Program-made: the position numbers and the translations under genes
Notes under the pieces: model-generated
Databases searched by the model: none
Seen by the model: only the letters and a program-made list of their open reading frames with translations
What the model was told of the DNA's origin: nothing
Assembly: GCF_002531755.2 (NCBI RefSeq)
Contig: NZ_CP034998.1
Span: 1,984,001 to 2,048,000, forward strand
DNA: 64,000 nucleotides
Origin: Rhizobium acidisoli
Lineage (GTDB): Bacteria > Pseudomonadota > Alphaproteobacteria > Rhizobiales > Rhizobiaceae
Reading direction: 5' to 3'
Shown: piece by piece, positions 1-7,105 of the stretch
Position numbering within the stretch: the stretch's first letter is position 1
Layout: each line of letters begins with the position of its first letter

Positions 1-1
1 G

Positions 2-817
2 CCGCCCGGCCGCCTGCTGCTGCCCGGCGATCTCGACGGCTCGCCGGCGCTGACCTTCGCGCCGCTGGCCTTGCCGGCGGACGGCCGTCCCGGGCGCAGT
101 TCGCTCTGGACGATGATGGAGCGGCGCTACGAGGCCTATAAATCCGTCGTCGTCAAACCCTTCTTCCGCGAGCATTTCGCCCGGCTCGACCGCCAGATCG
201 TGCTCGTCGATGCGCTGCAGGCGATGAACCGCGGCCCCGAAGCCGTCCAGGATCTGGAACGCGCGCTGACCGATGTGCTCGCCTGTTTCCGCCCCGGCAC
301 CAATTCGCTGCTCTCCTCGCTGCTCGGGCGGCGCATCGACCGCGTGCTGGTCGCCGCCACCAAGGCCGATCATCTCCACCATGAAAGCCACGACCGGCTC
401 GACGCGCTGACCCGCCGCCTGGTCGATCGCGCCATCGACCGCATCGGCATGGCGGGTGCGGGAATCGATGTCATGGCGCTGGCCTCCGTGCGCGCCACCC
501 GCGAGGCATCGGTCAAGCGCGACGGCCATGACCTGCCTGTCATCGTCGGCACGCCCATGGAAGGCGAAACCATCGCCGGCGAGCGTTTCGACGGCCAGAG
601 AAAGACCGCGATCTTTCCCGGCGACCTGCCGGCGGATCCCGAAAGCCTGTTCGACCGCATCGCCGCGGGCGAGAGCGGCCTGCGGCTGCCCGATGTCAAT
701 GTCGTCAGGTTCCGTCCGCCGCAGCTCGAGGAAACCGGCGGCGGCATCAAGCTGTCGGTGCCGCATATCCGCCTCGACCGCGCCATGCAGTTCCTGTTCG
801 GAGATCGTCTCGCATGA
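2..817 (+). CDS. YcjX-family (DUF463) P-loop protein, C-terminal part
   Basis: The reading frame is open from base 2, so the gene starts upstream and about 271 C-terminal residues are visible. The sequence matches the C-terminal half of YcjX/DUF463 proteins, predicted stress-associated GTPases. A VLVAATKADHL segment near residue 120 of the visible part resembles the TKAD/NKxD base-recognition motif of P-loop GTPases, and the protein ends with IRLDRAMQFLFGDRL. The Walker A region lies outside the window. The stop overlaps the start of the next gene by 4 bp (ATGA), so the two are translationally coupled, as is usual for the YcjX-YcjF pair. The molecular function is not established. Confidence 0.85.
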   Translation, partial: PPGRLLLPGDLDGSPALTFAPLALPADGRPGRSSLWTMMERRYEAYKSVVVKPFFREHFARLDRQIVLVDALQAMNRGPEAVQDLERALTDVLACFRPGTNSLLSSLLGRRIDRVLVAATKADHLHHESHDRLDALTRRLVDRAIDRIGMAGAGIDVMALASVRATREASVKRDGHDLPVIVGTPMEGETIAGERFDGQRKTAIFPGDLPADPESLFDRIAAGESGLRLPDVNVVRFRPPQLEETGGGIKLSVPHIRLDRAMQFLFGDRLA

Positions 818-1893
818 GCAAGCCCCCCTCCGATCCGCCACGTCGCCCGCCCGCAGCTTTCACCTATGAGGACGAGGCCACCGAGCGCCATGACAACGGC
901 CGCCAGGCAGAGCCTCGGCGCAAGCCGGAAAGCTTCTCCGAAAACATCGTCGTGACGGCGGATGAGGACGATCCCTTCCTCAATCCCGACAAGGATCTGA
1001 GCGCAGTGCCCGTGGCAACGCCGCTGAGACGCCGAACCTCCTTCGGCAAGATCGCCGCCGGCGCCTTCGGCATCCTGCTGTCGCTTGGCATCGGCCTCTG
1101 GACCGATAGCCTGATCCGCGATCTCTTCACCCGCGCCGACTGGTTGGGTTATGTGGCCCTTGCCGTGCTCGCGGTCGGCATCCTCGCCGTGCTTGCCCTC
1201 GTCGTCCGCGAGACGTCAGGCATGATGCGCCTTGCCGCCGTCCAGGCGATCAAGGCCGAGGCGGAAGCCGCGATGGTCGAAACCCGGCCGGCGAAGGCGC
1301 GCGCCGTCGTCGCCCGCCTCGTCACGCTGCTTTCGGCCAATCCCGAGACGTCGAAGGGCCGCGCCACGCTGAAGGCGACGGAAGGCGAGGTCATCGATCC
1401 CCCGCATCTGATTGCGCTCGCCGAACGCGAATTGCTGACGCCGCTCGACCGCAAGGCCCGCGCCCTGATCGTCAACGCCTCCAAGCGCGTGTCGATCGTC
1501 ACCGCCGTCAGCCCGCGCGCCGTGGTCGACCTGCTCTATGTGCTCTATGAGGCCGTGCGCCTCATCCGCGCCATGGCCGAGCTTTACGGCGGCCGTCCCG
1601 GCACCCTCGGCATGTTCCGTCTGCTGCGCGACGTGCTGGCGCATCTGGCCGTCACCGGCTCGATCGCCGTCGGCGACAGCCTCGTCCAGCAGGTGCTCGG
1701 TCATGGCCTGGCCTCCAAGCTCTCGGCCCGGCTCGGCGAAGGCGTCATCAACGGCCTGATGACCGCCCGCATTGGAATCGCGGCGATGGATCTTTGCCGC
1801 CCACTCGCCTTCCATGCCCTGAAGCGGCCGGGAATCGGCGATTTTATCGGCGATCTCACGCCCTCCATGTCGCCGCGCGGCAACACTCCTTGA
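814..1893 (+). CDS. YcjF/TIGR01620-family membrane protein (DUF697)
   Basis: A 359-residue protein overlapping the stop of the YcjX-like gene by 4 bp. It has a charged, Pro-rich N-terminus (about residues 1-70) and two hydrophobic segments, near residues 75-95 (AAGAFGILLSLGIGLW) and 105-130 (LGYVALAVLAVGILAVLAL). A C-terminal DUF697-like domain contains conserved Gly/Ala helices (GMFRLLRDVLAHLAVTGSIA). The family is an inner-membrane partner of YcjX with no proven biochemical role. The coupling suggests the two act together at the membrane, which is inference. Confidence 0.85.
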   Translation: MSKPPSDPPRRPPAAFTYEDEATERHDNGRQAEPRRKPESFSENIVVTADEDDPFLNPDKDLSAVPVATPLRRRTSFGKIAAGAFGILLSLGIGLWTDSLIRDLFTRADWLGYVALAVLAVGILAVLALVVRETSGMMRLAAVQAIKAEAEAAMVETRPAKARAVVARLVTLLSANPETSKGRATLKATEGEVIDPPHLIALAERELLTPLDRKARALIVNASKRVSIVTAVSPRAVVDLLYVLYEAVRLIRAMAELYGGRPGTLGMFRLLRDVLAHLAVTGSIAVGDSLVQQVLGHGLASKLSARLGEGVINGLMTARIGIAAMDLCRPLAFHALKRPGIGDFIGDLTPSMSPRGNTP

Positions 1894-2103
1894 GAGACGG
1901 AACAATTCCGCAGCCTTCGCCGTCCCTAACGGAACGTTGGCGAAATTACAGCAAATTCAAGACTATAACGCCGATATACTGAAATCGGAATTGCGTGAAC
2001 CCCCTGTATTGCCTTGCATTTCGGCACAATCGAAAGGAAGGATTAACCATTCCCAGGCAAAACTTGCAGCCAGTTCGTGAGTGGTGTTTGCCAAGGAAAA
2101 TCC

Positions 2104-2655
2104 ATGTATTCGCGCAAGTTTCTCATTATATGCGGTCTGGCCGCCGCGGCATTGTCTCCCGTCGCAGATGTCGCTCCGGCAGCCACCGCCGCAACCCGTG
2201 ACAAGGCCTTCTTCGATTCCGTCGCCGGCTCCTGGAAGGGCCCGGGCGAAATCGTCGCCGGCAAGTACAAGGGTACCAAATTCACCTGCAACCTGATCGG
2301 CGAGCCCACGGGCGACAGCGGCGCCGGCATCAAGCTCGACGGCACCTGCCGCGTCGGCGTCTTCAAGCAGCCGATGACCGCCGTCATCTCGCAGTCGGGC
2401 TCGACCTACAAGGGCAAGTTCCTGGACGGCGCCGCCGGCAAGGGTCTTGACGTCGTCTCCGGCGCCGTCAGCGAGGATACCGTCGTCGTCGGCATCAACC
2501 GCGCCAAGCTGAACGGCGCGATGATCGCCCGCGTGCGTGATGACAAGACGATGAACGTCACCGTTTCGGTCAAGGTCGAAAGCCAGATGATCCCGGTCAT
2601 CGGCCTGACACTGACCCGGCAGGTCGACGAGATGGCCGTCGGTTCCATCCAGTAG
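2104..2655 (+). CDS. hypothetical secreted protein
   Basis: A 183-residue protein. I chose the ATG at 2104 because an AAGGA ribosome site lies just upstream (CCAAGGAAAATCC); an in-frame GTG at 2077 lacks one. The N-terminus is a clear signal peptide (MYSRKFLIICGLAAAALSP, then an AxA-like cleavage area). The mature part reads like a small beta-rich domain: GSWKGPGEIVAGKYKGTKFTC suggests a strand-rich fold, and C65/C87-type cysteines could form a disulfide. I do not recognise a named family. It is probably periplasmic, stands alone, and is followed by a strong terminator. Confidence 0.7.
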   Translation: MYSRKFLIICGLAAAALSPVADVAPAATAATRDKAFFDSVAGSWKGPGEIVAGKYKGTKFTCNLIGEPTGDSGAGIKLDGTCRVGVFKQPMTAVISQSGSTYKGKFLDGAAGKGLDVVSGAVSEDTVVVGINRAKLNGAMIARVRDDKTMNVTVSVKVESQMIPVIGLTLTRQVDEMAVGSIQ

Positions 2656-2683
2656 ATCAATCGCACCCCGGATTTTCCTGAAG

Positions 2684-2706
2684 CGGCGGGTTTCCCGCCG
2701 TTTTCC
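2684..2706 (+). terminator. rho-independent terminator
   Basis: A 7-bp perfect stem CGGCGGG / CCCGCCG with a TTT loop, followed by TTTTCC. It lies 28 bp after the secreted-protein stop, in the convergent gap with folK. Confidence 0.85.
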
Positions 2707-2723
2707 GTTTCAGAATCTCCGCC

Positions 2724-3251
2724 TCAGGTTTGGAGCCACCAGTCGCGGCTACTGTCGGGAACCTCGATGCCCGCCACCTCGGCATCTTCAAGCCAGTCGC
2801 TGACCGCCCTGCCCCTGACGAGCAGACCCGGCGCGATATCGGCAAGCGGCATCAGCACGAAACCGCGATCGGTCATGCGCGGATGCGGCAGTTCCAGCCG
2901 CGGCGCCTCCTGGATAACGTCTTCATAGGTCAGCACGTCGATATCGAGTGTGCGCGGACCCCAGCGCTCGATACGCTCGCGTTTCATCTCCCGCTCGATC
3001 GACAGGCAGACATCGAGCAAAGCCTCGGGCTCCAGCCGGGTTTCGACCGCGGCGCAGGCGTTGAAGAAGAAGGATTGGTCGGTCTTGCCCCAGGGCGGCG
3101 TGCGATAGAGCCGCGAAACCGCCGTAACCCGGCAGTCATCTCGTCCGTCCAGCCGCTGCAGCGCGGCGGCCATCGCCTTGACGGGATCGCCGATATTACC
3201 GCCGAGGCCGAGTGTGGCCGATCGCATTGCGGTCTCAGGCAAAGTGTTCAA
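2724..3251 (-). CDS. folK: 2-amino-4-hydroxy-6-hydroxymethyldihydropteridine pyrophosphokinase (HPPK)
   Basis: A 175-residue protein that transfers pyrophosphate from ATP to 6-hydroxymethyl-dihydropterin, the step before dihydropteroate synthase in folate synthesis. Visible motifs are the N-terminal LGLGGNIGDP, the pterin-contacting FFFNACAAVET, and the magnesium/ATP signature RWGPRTLDIDVL followed by LPHPRMTDRGFVLMPLADIAP. It is last in the folP-folB-folK run and its 5' end overlaps folB by 17 bp. A later ATG at 3227 (MRSATLG) is also possible, since the eight extra residues are not conserved in the family. Confidence 0.95.
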   Translation of the reverse strand: MNTLPETAMRSATLGLGGNIGDPVKAMAAALQRLDGRDDCRVTAVSRLYRTPPWGKTDQSFFFNACAAVETRLEPEALLDVCLSIEREMKRERIERWGPRTLDIDVLTYEDVIQEAPRLELPHPRMTDRGFVLMPLADIAPGLLVRGRAVSDWLEDAEVAGIEVPDSSRDWWLQT

Positions 3252-3600
3252 CGCTCACCTGCACGAAATCGAGCACGCCGGGCACCGGCGCATTCGGCTT
3301 GCGCACCGTGATCTTTGCCCGCCGGACCTGCGGAAATTTCTCGCAGAGCCCCTTGGCGATATCGAGCGCCAGCGCCTCGATCAGGTAACGGCGCTTGCCG
3401 GTGACGATCCCCTCGATCACCGTGAAGGCGATGCCGTAATTGACGGTATCGTCGATCGAGTCGCTTTTCAGCGCCTCGCCGGCAACGACATCCAGCTCGG
3501 CATCGACGAAGAAGCGCTGGCCGAGGAATTCCTCCTCGTCATGCACGCCGTGGCGCGCAAAGAAGGCGCAGTTCTGCAGCGTGATCGTGTAGGTGGTCAT
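3235..3600 (-). CDS. folB: dihydroneopterin aldolase
   Basis: A 121-residue cytosolic enzyme that converts 7,8-dihydroneopterin to 6-hydroxymethyl-dihydropterin and glycolaldehyde. Family signatures are the N-terminal FFARHGVHDEEEFLGQRFFVD (with the active-site Glu), DTVNYGIAF and LIEALALDIAKGLCEKFP, then KPNAPVPGVLDFVQVSV with the conserved Lys-Pro. The start overlaps the folP stop by 4 bp, and the end overlaps folK. This is a tightly coupled operon in which FolB makes the substrate of FolK and FolK that of FolP. Confidence 0.96.
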   Translation of the reverse strand: MTTYTITLQNCAFFARHGVHDEEEFLGQRFFVDAELDVVAGEALKSDSIDDTVNYGIAFTVIEGIVTGKRRYLIEALALDIAKGLCEKFPQVRRAKITVRKPNAPVPGVLDFVQVSVEHFA

Positions 3601-4466
3601 GTCGGCCGCTTCCTCTCGAATTCCTGGCGCGCATTCAGCATAGCATCGGCAATAACAAGCGCATCCCTGTTGATTGCGACATTGTGCACCCGGAAAACCG
3701 CAGCCCCCTGAAGCCTGAGCAGGGCGCTGGTGACGGCCGTCGCCGCATCCCGGTCGGCAGCCTCACGTCCCGTCACCGCGCCAAGGAAGCGCTTGCGCGA
3801 CGTCCCGGCAAGCAGCGGCAGGCCGAAGCGGGACAGTTCGGAAAACCGCGCCATCAGTTCGAGGTTCTCCTCCGCCGTCTCCTTGGCGAAGCCGAAGCCC
3901 GGATCGAGTACGATGCGGTCGCTGTTGACGCCGGCGGCCCGAGCGATCTCAAGCGACCGTTTGAGAAAGTGCACCTGGTCGGCGATCACGTCGGGAAGCT
4001 TCGCCCTGTCGCGGCCGGTATGCATGATGCAAAGCCCGGCCCCGGTCGCCGCGGCGATGTCGGCGATATCCGGCTCCTTCTGCAGCCCGAACACATCATT
4101 GACGATATGGGCGCCGGCACTGACCGCCAGCCGCGCCGTTTCGGCGCGATAGGTATCGATCGAGATCAGCGCCTGGGTGCGCCCGCGCAGCGCCTCGATC
4201 ACCGGCAGCACGCGCGCCTGTTCCTCGGAAGGGCTGACGGCAGCGGCGTTCGGCCGGGTGGATTCGCCGCCGATGTCGACAATCCCGGCTCCCTCGCTAA
4301 CCGCCCGAAGCGCGTGTTCGACAGCAGCATCGACGGTTTCGAAGCGTCCGCCGTCGGAAAAGGAGTCCGGTGTCACATTGATGATCGCCATGATGATAGA
4401 ACGACGGCCGAGTTCGATCTCCCGGCCATGGCCCACACGCCATAAACTGCCTTCGAACCCTGTCAC
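3597..4466 (-). CDS. folP: dihydropteroate synthase
   Basis: Joins 6-hydroxymethyl-dihydropterin pyrophosphate with p-aminobenzoate; it is the sulfonamide target. Motifs: IINVTPDSFSDGGRF (pterin site), DIGGESTRPNA, the SIDTYRAETA region, NDVFGL, LDPGFGFAKE, LAGTSRKRFLG and the C-terminal VHNVAINRDAL. The frame is open to an ATG at 4553. I prefer the GTG at 4466 (protein of about 289 residues) because it matches family length and has GGGATAAG just upstream; the residues before it look unconserved. First gene of the folP-folB-folK operon and divergent from the DUF922 gene. Confidence 0.93.
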   Translation of the reverse strand: MTGFEGSLWRVGHGREIELGRRSIIMAIINVTPDSFSDGGRFETVDAAVEHALRAVSEGAGIVDIGGESTRPNAAAVSPSEEQARVLPVIEALRGRTQALISIDTYRAETARLAVSAGAHIVNDVFGLQKEPDIADIAAATGAGLCIMHTGRDRAKLPDVIADQVHFLKRSLEIARAAGVNSDRIVLDPGFGFAKETAEENLELMARFSELSRFGLPLLAGTSRKRFLGAVTGREAADRDAATAVTSALLRLQGAAVFRVHNVAINRDALVIADAMLNARQEFERKRPT

Positions 4467-4567
4467 CAGACTTATCCCATCGATCACGAAAAAAGCGCCA
4501 TCCGATATTGCGCTTGCGGTGGCTATGCCCCAAGCTCCGGTCGATTTCAACACGGGTTGCGTTCAGA

Positions 4568-5194
4568 ATGCCGCTTGCAGTGCGTTATATGGTCCTTCCG
4601 ATCGCCTTTTCCATTGCTCTTTCCGTCTGCAGCCCAGTGGCAGCAGAAGTGATCGCATCGAAAAGCTATTCCTATTTCGACATCCGCGGCAAAACCGCGG
4701 ATGAGCTCGACCGCGAACTCAGCCGGCGCGGCCCGACCTCGAGCGGCTCCTCGGCGCGCCACCCCGGCGCAACGAAGATCCGCTTCGGCGGTGAGGCCAC
4801 CTATATCCAGGATAACGGCCGTTGCCGCGTCGGCAACGTCAAGGTCACGGTCCACACCCAGATCATCCTGCCGCGCTGGACCAGCCGCAAGGGCGCCAGC
4901 AAGGAGCTGTCGGTGATCTGGGACGCGCTGTCGAGCGATATCAAGCGCCACGAGGAGCGCCATGCCGAAATCGCCCGCGATCAGGCCCGCGCCATGGAGC
5001 GCGCCATCCGCACCTTGCCGCAGCAGCGCAGCTGCGAGGCCATGCAGGAACTCGTCTCAGGCGAATCAGCTCGCGGTATAGAGGAGCACGATCGGCTGCA
5101 GGCGCGATTCGACCGGGTCGAAGCGGTCAATTTTCAGAAGCGCATGCTGAGATTGCTGAACAATCGAATCAACGGCCGAGCCGGCGCAAAATAA
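4568..5194 (+). CDS. secreted DUF922-family protein with HExxH motif
   Basis: A 208-residue protein from the ATG at 4568. It has a signal peptide (MPLAVRYMVLPIAFSIALSV, cleavage near SPVAA). The mature part carries KRHEERHAEIARDQA near residue 132: an HExxH-type zinc-binding signature of the DUF922 family, predicted periplasmic metalloproteases. Two cysteine pairs are likely. Earlier in-frame starts back to 4508 add Arg-rich residues and would overlap the folP promoter. Substrate unknown; protease activity is predicted from the motif only. Confidence 0.8.
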   Translation: MPLAVRYMVLPIAFSIALSVCSPVAAEVIASKSYSYFDIRGKTADELDRELSRRGPTSSGSSARHPGATKIRFGGEATYIQDNGRCRVGNVKVTVHTQIILPRWTSRKGASKELSVIWDALSSDIKRHEERHAEIARDQARAMERAIRTLPQQRSCEAMQELVSGESARGIEEHDRLQARFDRVEAVNFQKRMLRLLNNRINGRAGAK

Positions 5195-5370
5195 GGCTTT
5201 TTGGGTCTGGTTGCGAGCGGAAAACCTTAGCTGCACAACGAAACTTGTGCGAAACTTGCACCCTCCCCAGTGATTGAATGGTCATTTTTCATCCTGGCAG
5301 ACTCAACCGGAACGCGTTAATATGAACACATTCGAAAGTGCAGCTACGGCATCTGCCCTTTCATCGCTGG

Positions 5371-5470
5371 GTTCTCCTGGCGCGTTCCGAAGCCGCGGAT
5401 GTTCCTCCCTCATCCGTAGGTAATGCGCCCGCCTCGCCTCGCTCGCACCAGCGCGCGAGGCGTCTTTTTT
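5371..5470 (+). ncRNA. candidate trans-acting sRNA with anti-Shine-Dalgarno loop (MmgR/alpha-r8-like)
   Basis: A stem CGGATG (5396-5401) / CATCCG (5411-5416) presents the 9-base loop TTCCTCCCT, which is complementary to ribosome binding sites. Twelve to eighteen bases later a strong intrinsic terminator follows (CGCCTCGC 5435-5442 / GCGAGGCG 5455-5462, then TCTTTTTT). Stem-loop plus CCTCCC loop plus terminator is the architecture described for the rhizobial alpha-r8/MmgR small RNAs. The 5' end is not fixed by the sequence; I could not find a convincing promoter. Assignment to that family is from memory of its features, not alignment. Confidence 0.55.
5435..5470 (+). terminator. intrinsic terminator of the candidate sRNA
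   Basis: An 8-bp perfect outer stem CGCCTCGC/GCGAGGCG with a further CGC/GCG inner stem and ACCA loop, ending in a six-T run at 5465-5470. Confidence 0.85.
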
Positions 5471-5512
5471 GTGGATCCTATTCCGGTGAAGGTTGAAGCG
5501 CAGCGCGCTTAA

Positions 5513-5738
5513 AGCATGTCGCGCAAAGTGTGCAGCGATTTTCCCAGGCAAAGCGCGAAGCGGTTTTGCCGGGCAAAGCGCGAAGCGGTTTTGCCGGGCA
5601 AAGCGCGAAGCGGTTTTGCCGGGCAAAGCGCGAAGCGGTTTTGCCGGGCAAAGCGCGAAGCGGTTTTGCCGCAACGACATGCATAAAACAAAGAGCTAAA
5701 GCGCAAGGAGCGGATCTGAAAGATCGCGACGCACTTTA
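5513..5738. repeat. dispersed rhizobial palindromic repeat, copy A, with five 25-bp tandem units
   Basis: The element opens with GCATGTCGCGCAAAGTGTGCAG and closes with ACGACATGCATAAAACAAAG, then an inverted GCGC...GCGACGC end that runs into the ferredoxin stop codon. Related copies occur at 49234-49333 and 54841-54945. Inside it, a 25-bp unit is repeated five times head to tail (5546-5570, 5571-5595, 5596-5620, 5621-5645, 5646-5670). Each unit is a hairpin with ends GGCAAA and TTTGCC. Because 25 is not a multiple of three, the array is open in many frames and creates false repetitive ORFs on both strands. Confidence 0.9.
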
Positions 5739-6056
5739 AGCCTGGCGTTCCGGCACGTGCACCACGAGGCCGTCATAGACAGCCTTCATGCGGATCTGAC
5801 AGGACAGCCGCGAGGTCGGGCGCACATCGAAGGCGAAGTCGAGCATATCCTCTTCCATCGCTTCCGGCTGGCCAACCTGCTCGGTCCATGCCTCGTCGAC
5901 ATAGACATGACAGGTCGCGCAGGCGCAGGCGCCGCCGCATTCGGCCTCGATGCCGGGCACCGAATTGCGCACGGCATTTTCCATGACGGTGGAGCCTTGG
6001 TCGACATCGAGGTCGAAGCGCGTGCCGTCGAACGCGACGATGGTAAGTTTTGGCAT
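5736..6056 (-). CDS. [2Fe-2S] ferredoxin, adrenodoxin type
   Basis: A 106-residue electron-transfer protein. The cluster ligands are visible as CGGACACATC (the Cys-x5-Cys-x2-Cys block, near residues 39-48) and a fourth Cys in RLSCQIRM near residue 84. The spacing and the C-terminal [10 protein letters not shown] fit the ISC/adrenodoxin class rather than plant-type ferredoxins. The redox partner is not evident from the neighbours. The stop codon abuts repeat copy A, so the repeat supplies the 3' end of the transcript. Confidence 0.93.
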   Translation of the reverse strand: MPKLTIVAFDGTRFDLDVDQGSTVMENAVRNSVPGIEAECGGACACATCHVYVDEAWTEQVGQPEAMEEDMLDFAFDVRPTSRLSCQIRMKAVYDGLVVHVPERQA

Positions 6057-6257
6057 CAGGACTATTTCCGGTCTTCAAATGATGGGCGGATTTTCTTCCG
6101 ACAATTCGACGCTTCAGTCAACATCGGGAAAGTCGCCATAACCTCGCAGATCAGGCCTTCGCCCGCCGTCTTCAAAGCGTCATGGAAGACGTCGCAAAAA
6201 GACCCGCGGTTCCGCAATGGAACAACGGGCCTCATTCGAACGCATTCTCAAACAGGA

Positions 6258-6641
6258 TCAGCCGCGGCAGAGCTTGAGGATGAAATTCTCGGCGTCGATG
6301 ACGGCGGCACCCAGCGCTGCCGTCGCCCCGGCGTCACCGCCGGTTTCCTCGACGGCTTCGGCCGTCTGCGACACGCGGAACGCGCCGACCGAGCTTGCCG
6401 CGCCCTTCAGGCGGTGTGCGGCCGCGCCGACGCGGATGGTTTCGCCGCTCGCAATATCCTGCAGACATGCGCGAGCCTGGCGCGCAAACATCTGAAGGAC
6501 TTCGATTTCCAGCGACTTGTCGCCCATTGTCTGCTTGGCGAGATGGACGAGATCGATCGGCCGGACCTTCGAGGGACAGGGTCCCTTTGCATTATCCGGC
6601 GCCTCGAATACGATGTTCAAAGCTGCCATCTGAGCTGCCAT
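6258..6641 (-). CDS. Hpt (histidine phosphotransfer) domain protein
   Basis: A 127-residue single-domain phosphotransferase. The signature AAHRLKGAASSVGAF near residues 75-89 contains the phospho-accepting His and the following LKG(A)SxxxG that defines Hpt domains; the surrounding helices (EVLQMFARQARACL and VSQTAEAVEE) fit a four-helix bundle. The frame is open to 6722. I chose the ATG at 6641 because of an upstream CGGGAG and because the extra Cys-rich residues look non-coding. No kinase or response regulator is adjacent, so its phosphorelay is unknown. It is divergent from the giant growth-pole gene and shares its CtrA-box-containing upstream region. Confidence 0.85.
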   Translation of the reverse strand: MAAQMAALNIVFEAPDNAKGPCPSKVRPIDLVHLAKQTMGDKSLEIEVLQMFARQARACLQDIASGETIRVGAAAHRLKGAASSVGAFRVSQTAEAVEETGGDAGATAALGAAVIDAENFILKLCRG

Positions 6642-7105
6642 TGCCAGTTCTCCCGTCTCGTGTCGTCCGCAGTTGCAACAGTTCTGCGACAGGAGGGTGG
6701 CCATCACGTTAAATTCCGGCACATGCGGGGCGGAAATCTCGCCATATGGTTAACATCCGTTAAATATCGCTAAATTATTGGTTTTTAAGCGGTGCCAGGG
6801 ATTTAAAGATGTTAACAACGGGTTAACGAGCCTGGAATCTCAAGCCTTCATTAATTGTGTGAAGAGCCCAGATGTGTCACTACGATACTGGTGGAGCGGG
6901 TTTATGGTACGCGCCTTTGCCGAGCGAGTGGATAATGGTAGTGTTTTGATACCTTCCGTTTGAAAAAGCGGCTATCTACTCTGAAATGACATGCTTATCC
7001 GTCCGTCGTTGGGATGGAAGGCTGGAACGGCAAAGTTGTTTCCCGGGTGAGGCGGAAGCCCGGGATTGCGCTGCCGGACCGGCCGACAGTAACGAGGCAT
7101 TACCA
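6642..7105. other. 464-bp divergent intergenic region
   Basis: AT-rich relative to its surroundings and holding the TTAA-type boxes described separately. I see no convincing gene in it. A short in-frame extension of the giant gene (from an ATG at 6986) lacks a ribosome site. Confidence 0.6.
6750..6826. promoter_or_regulatory. CtrA-like binding boxes between the Hpt gene and the giant gene
   Basis: TTAACAACGGGTTAA at 6812-6826 is a perfect TTAA-N7-TTAA, the classical CtrA full site. A second cluster, TTAA-N6-TTAA at 6750-6763, overlaps TTAA-N7-TAAA at 6760-6774. The boxes sit in an AT-rich stretch of an otherwise GC-rich region. Binding is inferred from motif match only. Confidence 0.5.

Noticed and set aside
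5322..5423. A 33-codon ORF inside the sRNA region
   Set aside because: No Shine-Dalgarno sequence, and the RNA hairpin with anti-SD loop explains the conserved-looking bases better.
5303..5706. Overlapping ORFs with repeated QNRFALCPAKPLRAL-type peptides
   Set aside because: Pure translation of the 25-bp tandem repeat in several frames of both strands; no ribosome site or conserved flanks.
5513..5738. CRISPR array
   Set aside because: The 25-bp repeats are directly adjacent with no spacers and no cas genes are present.
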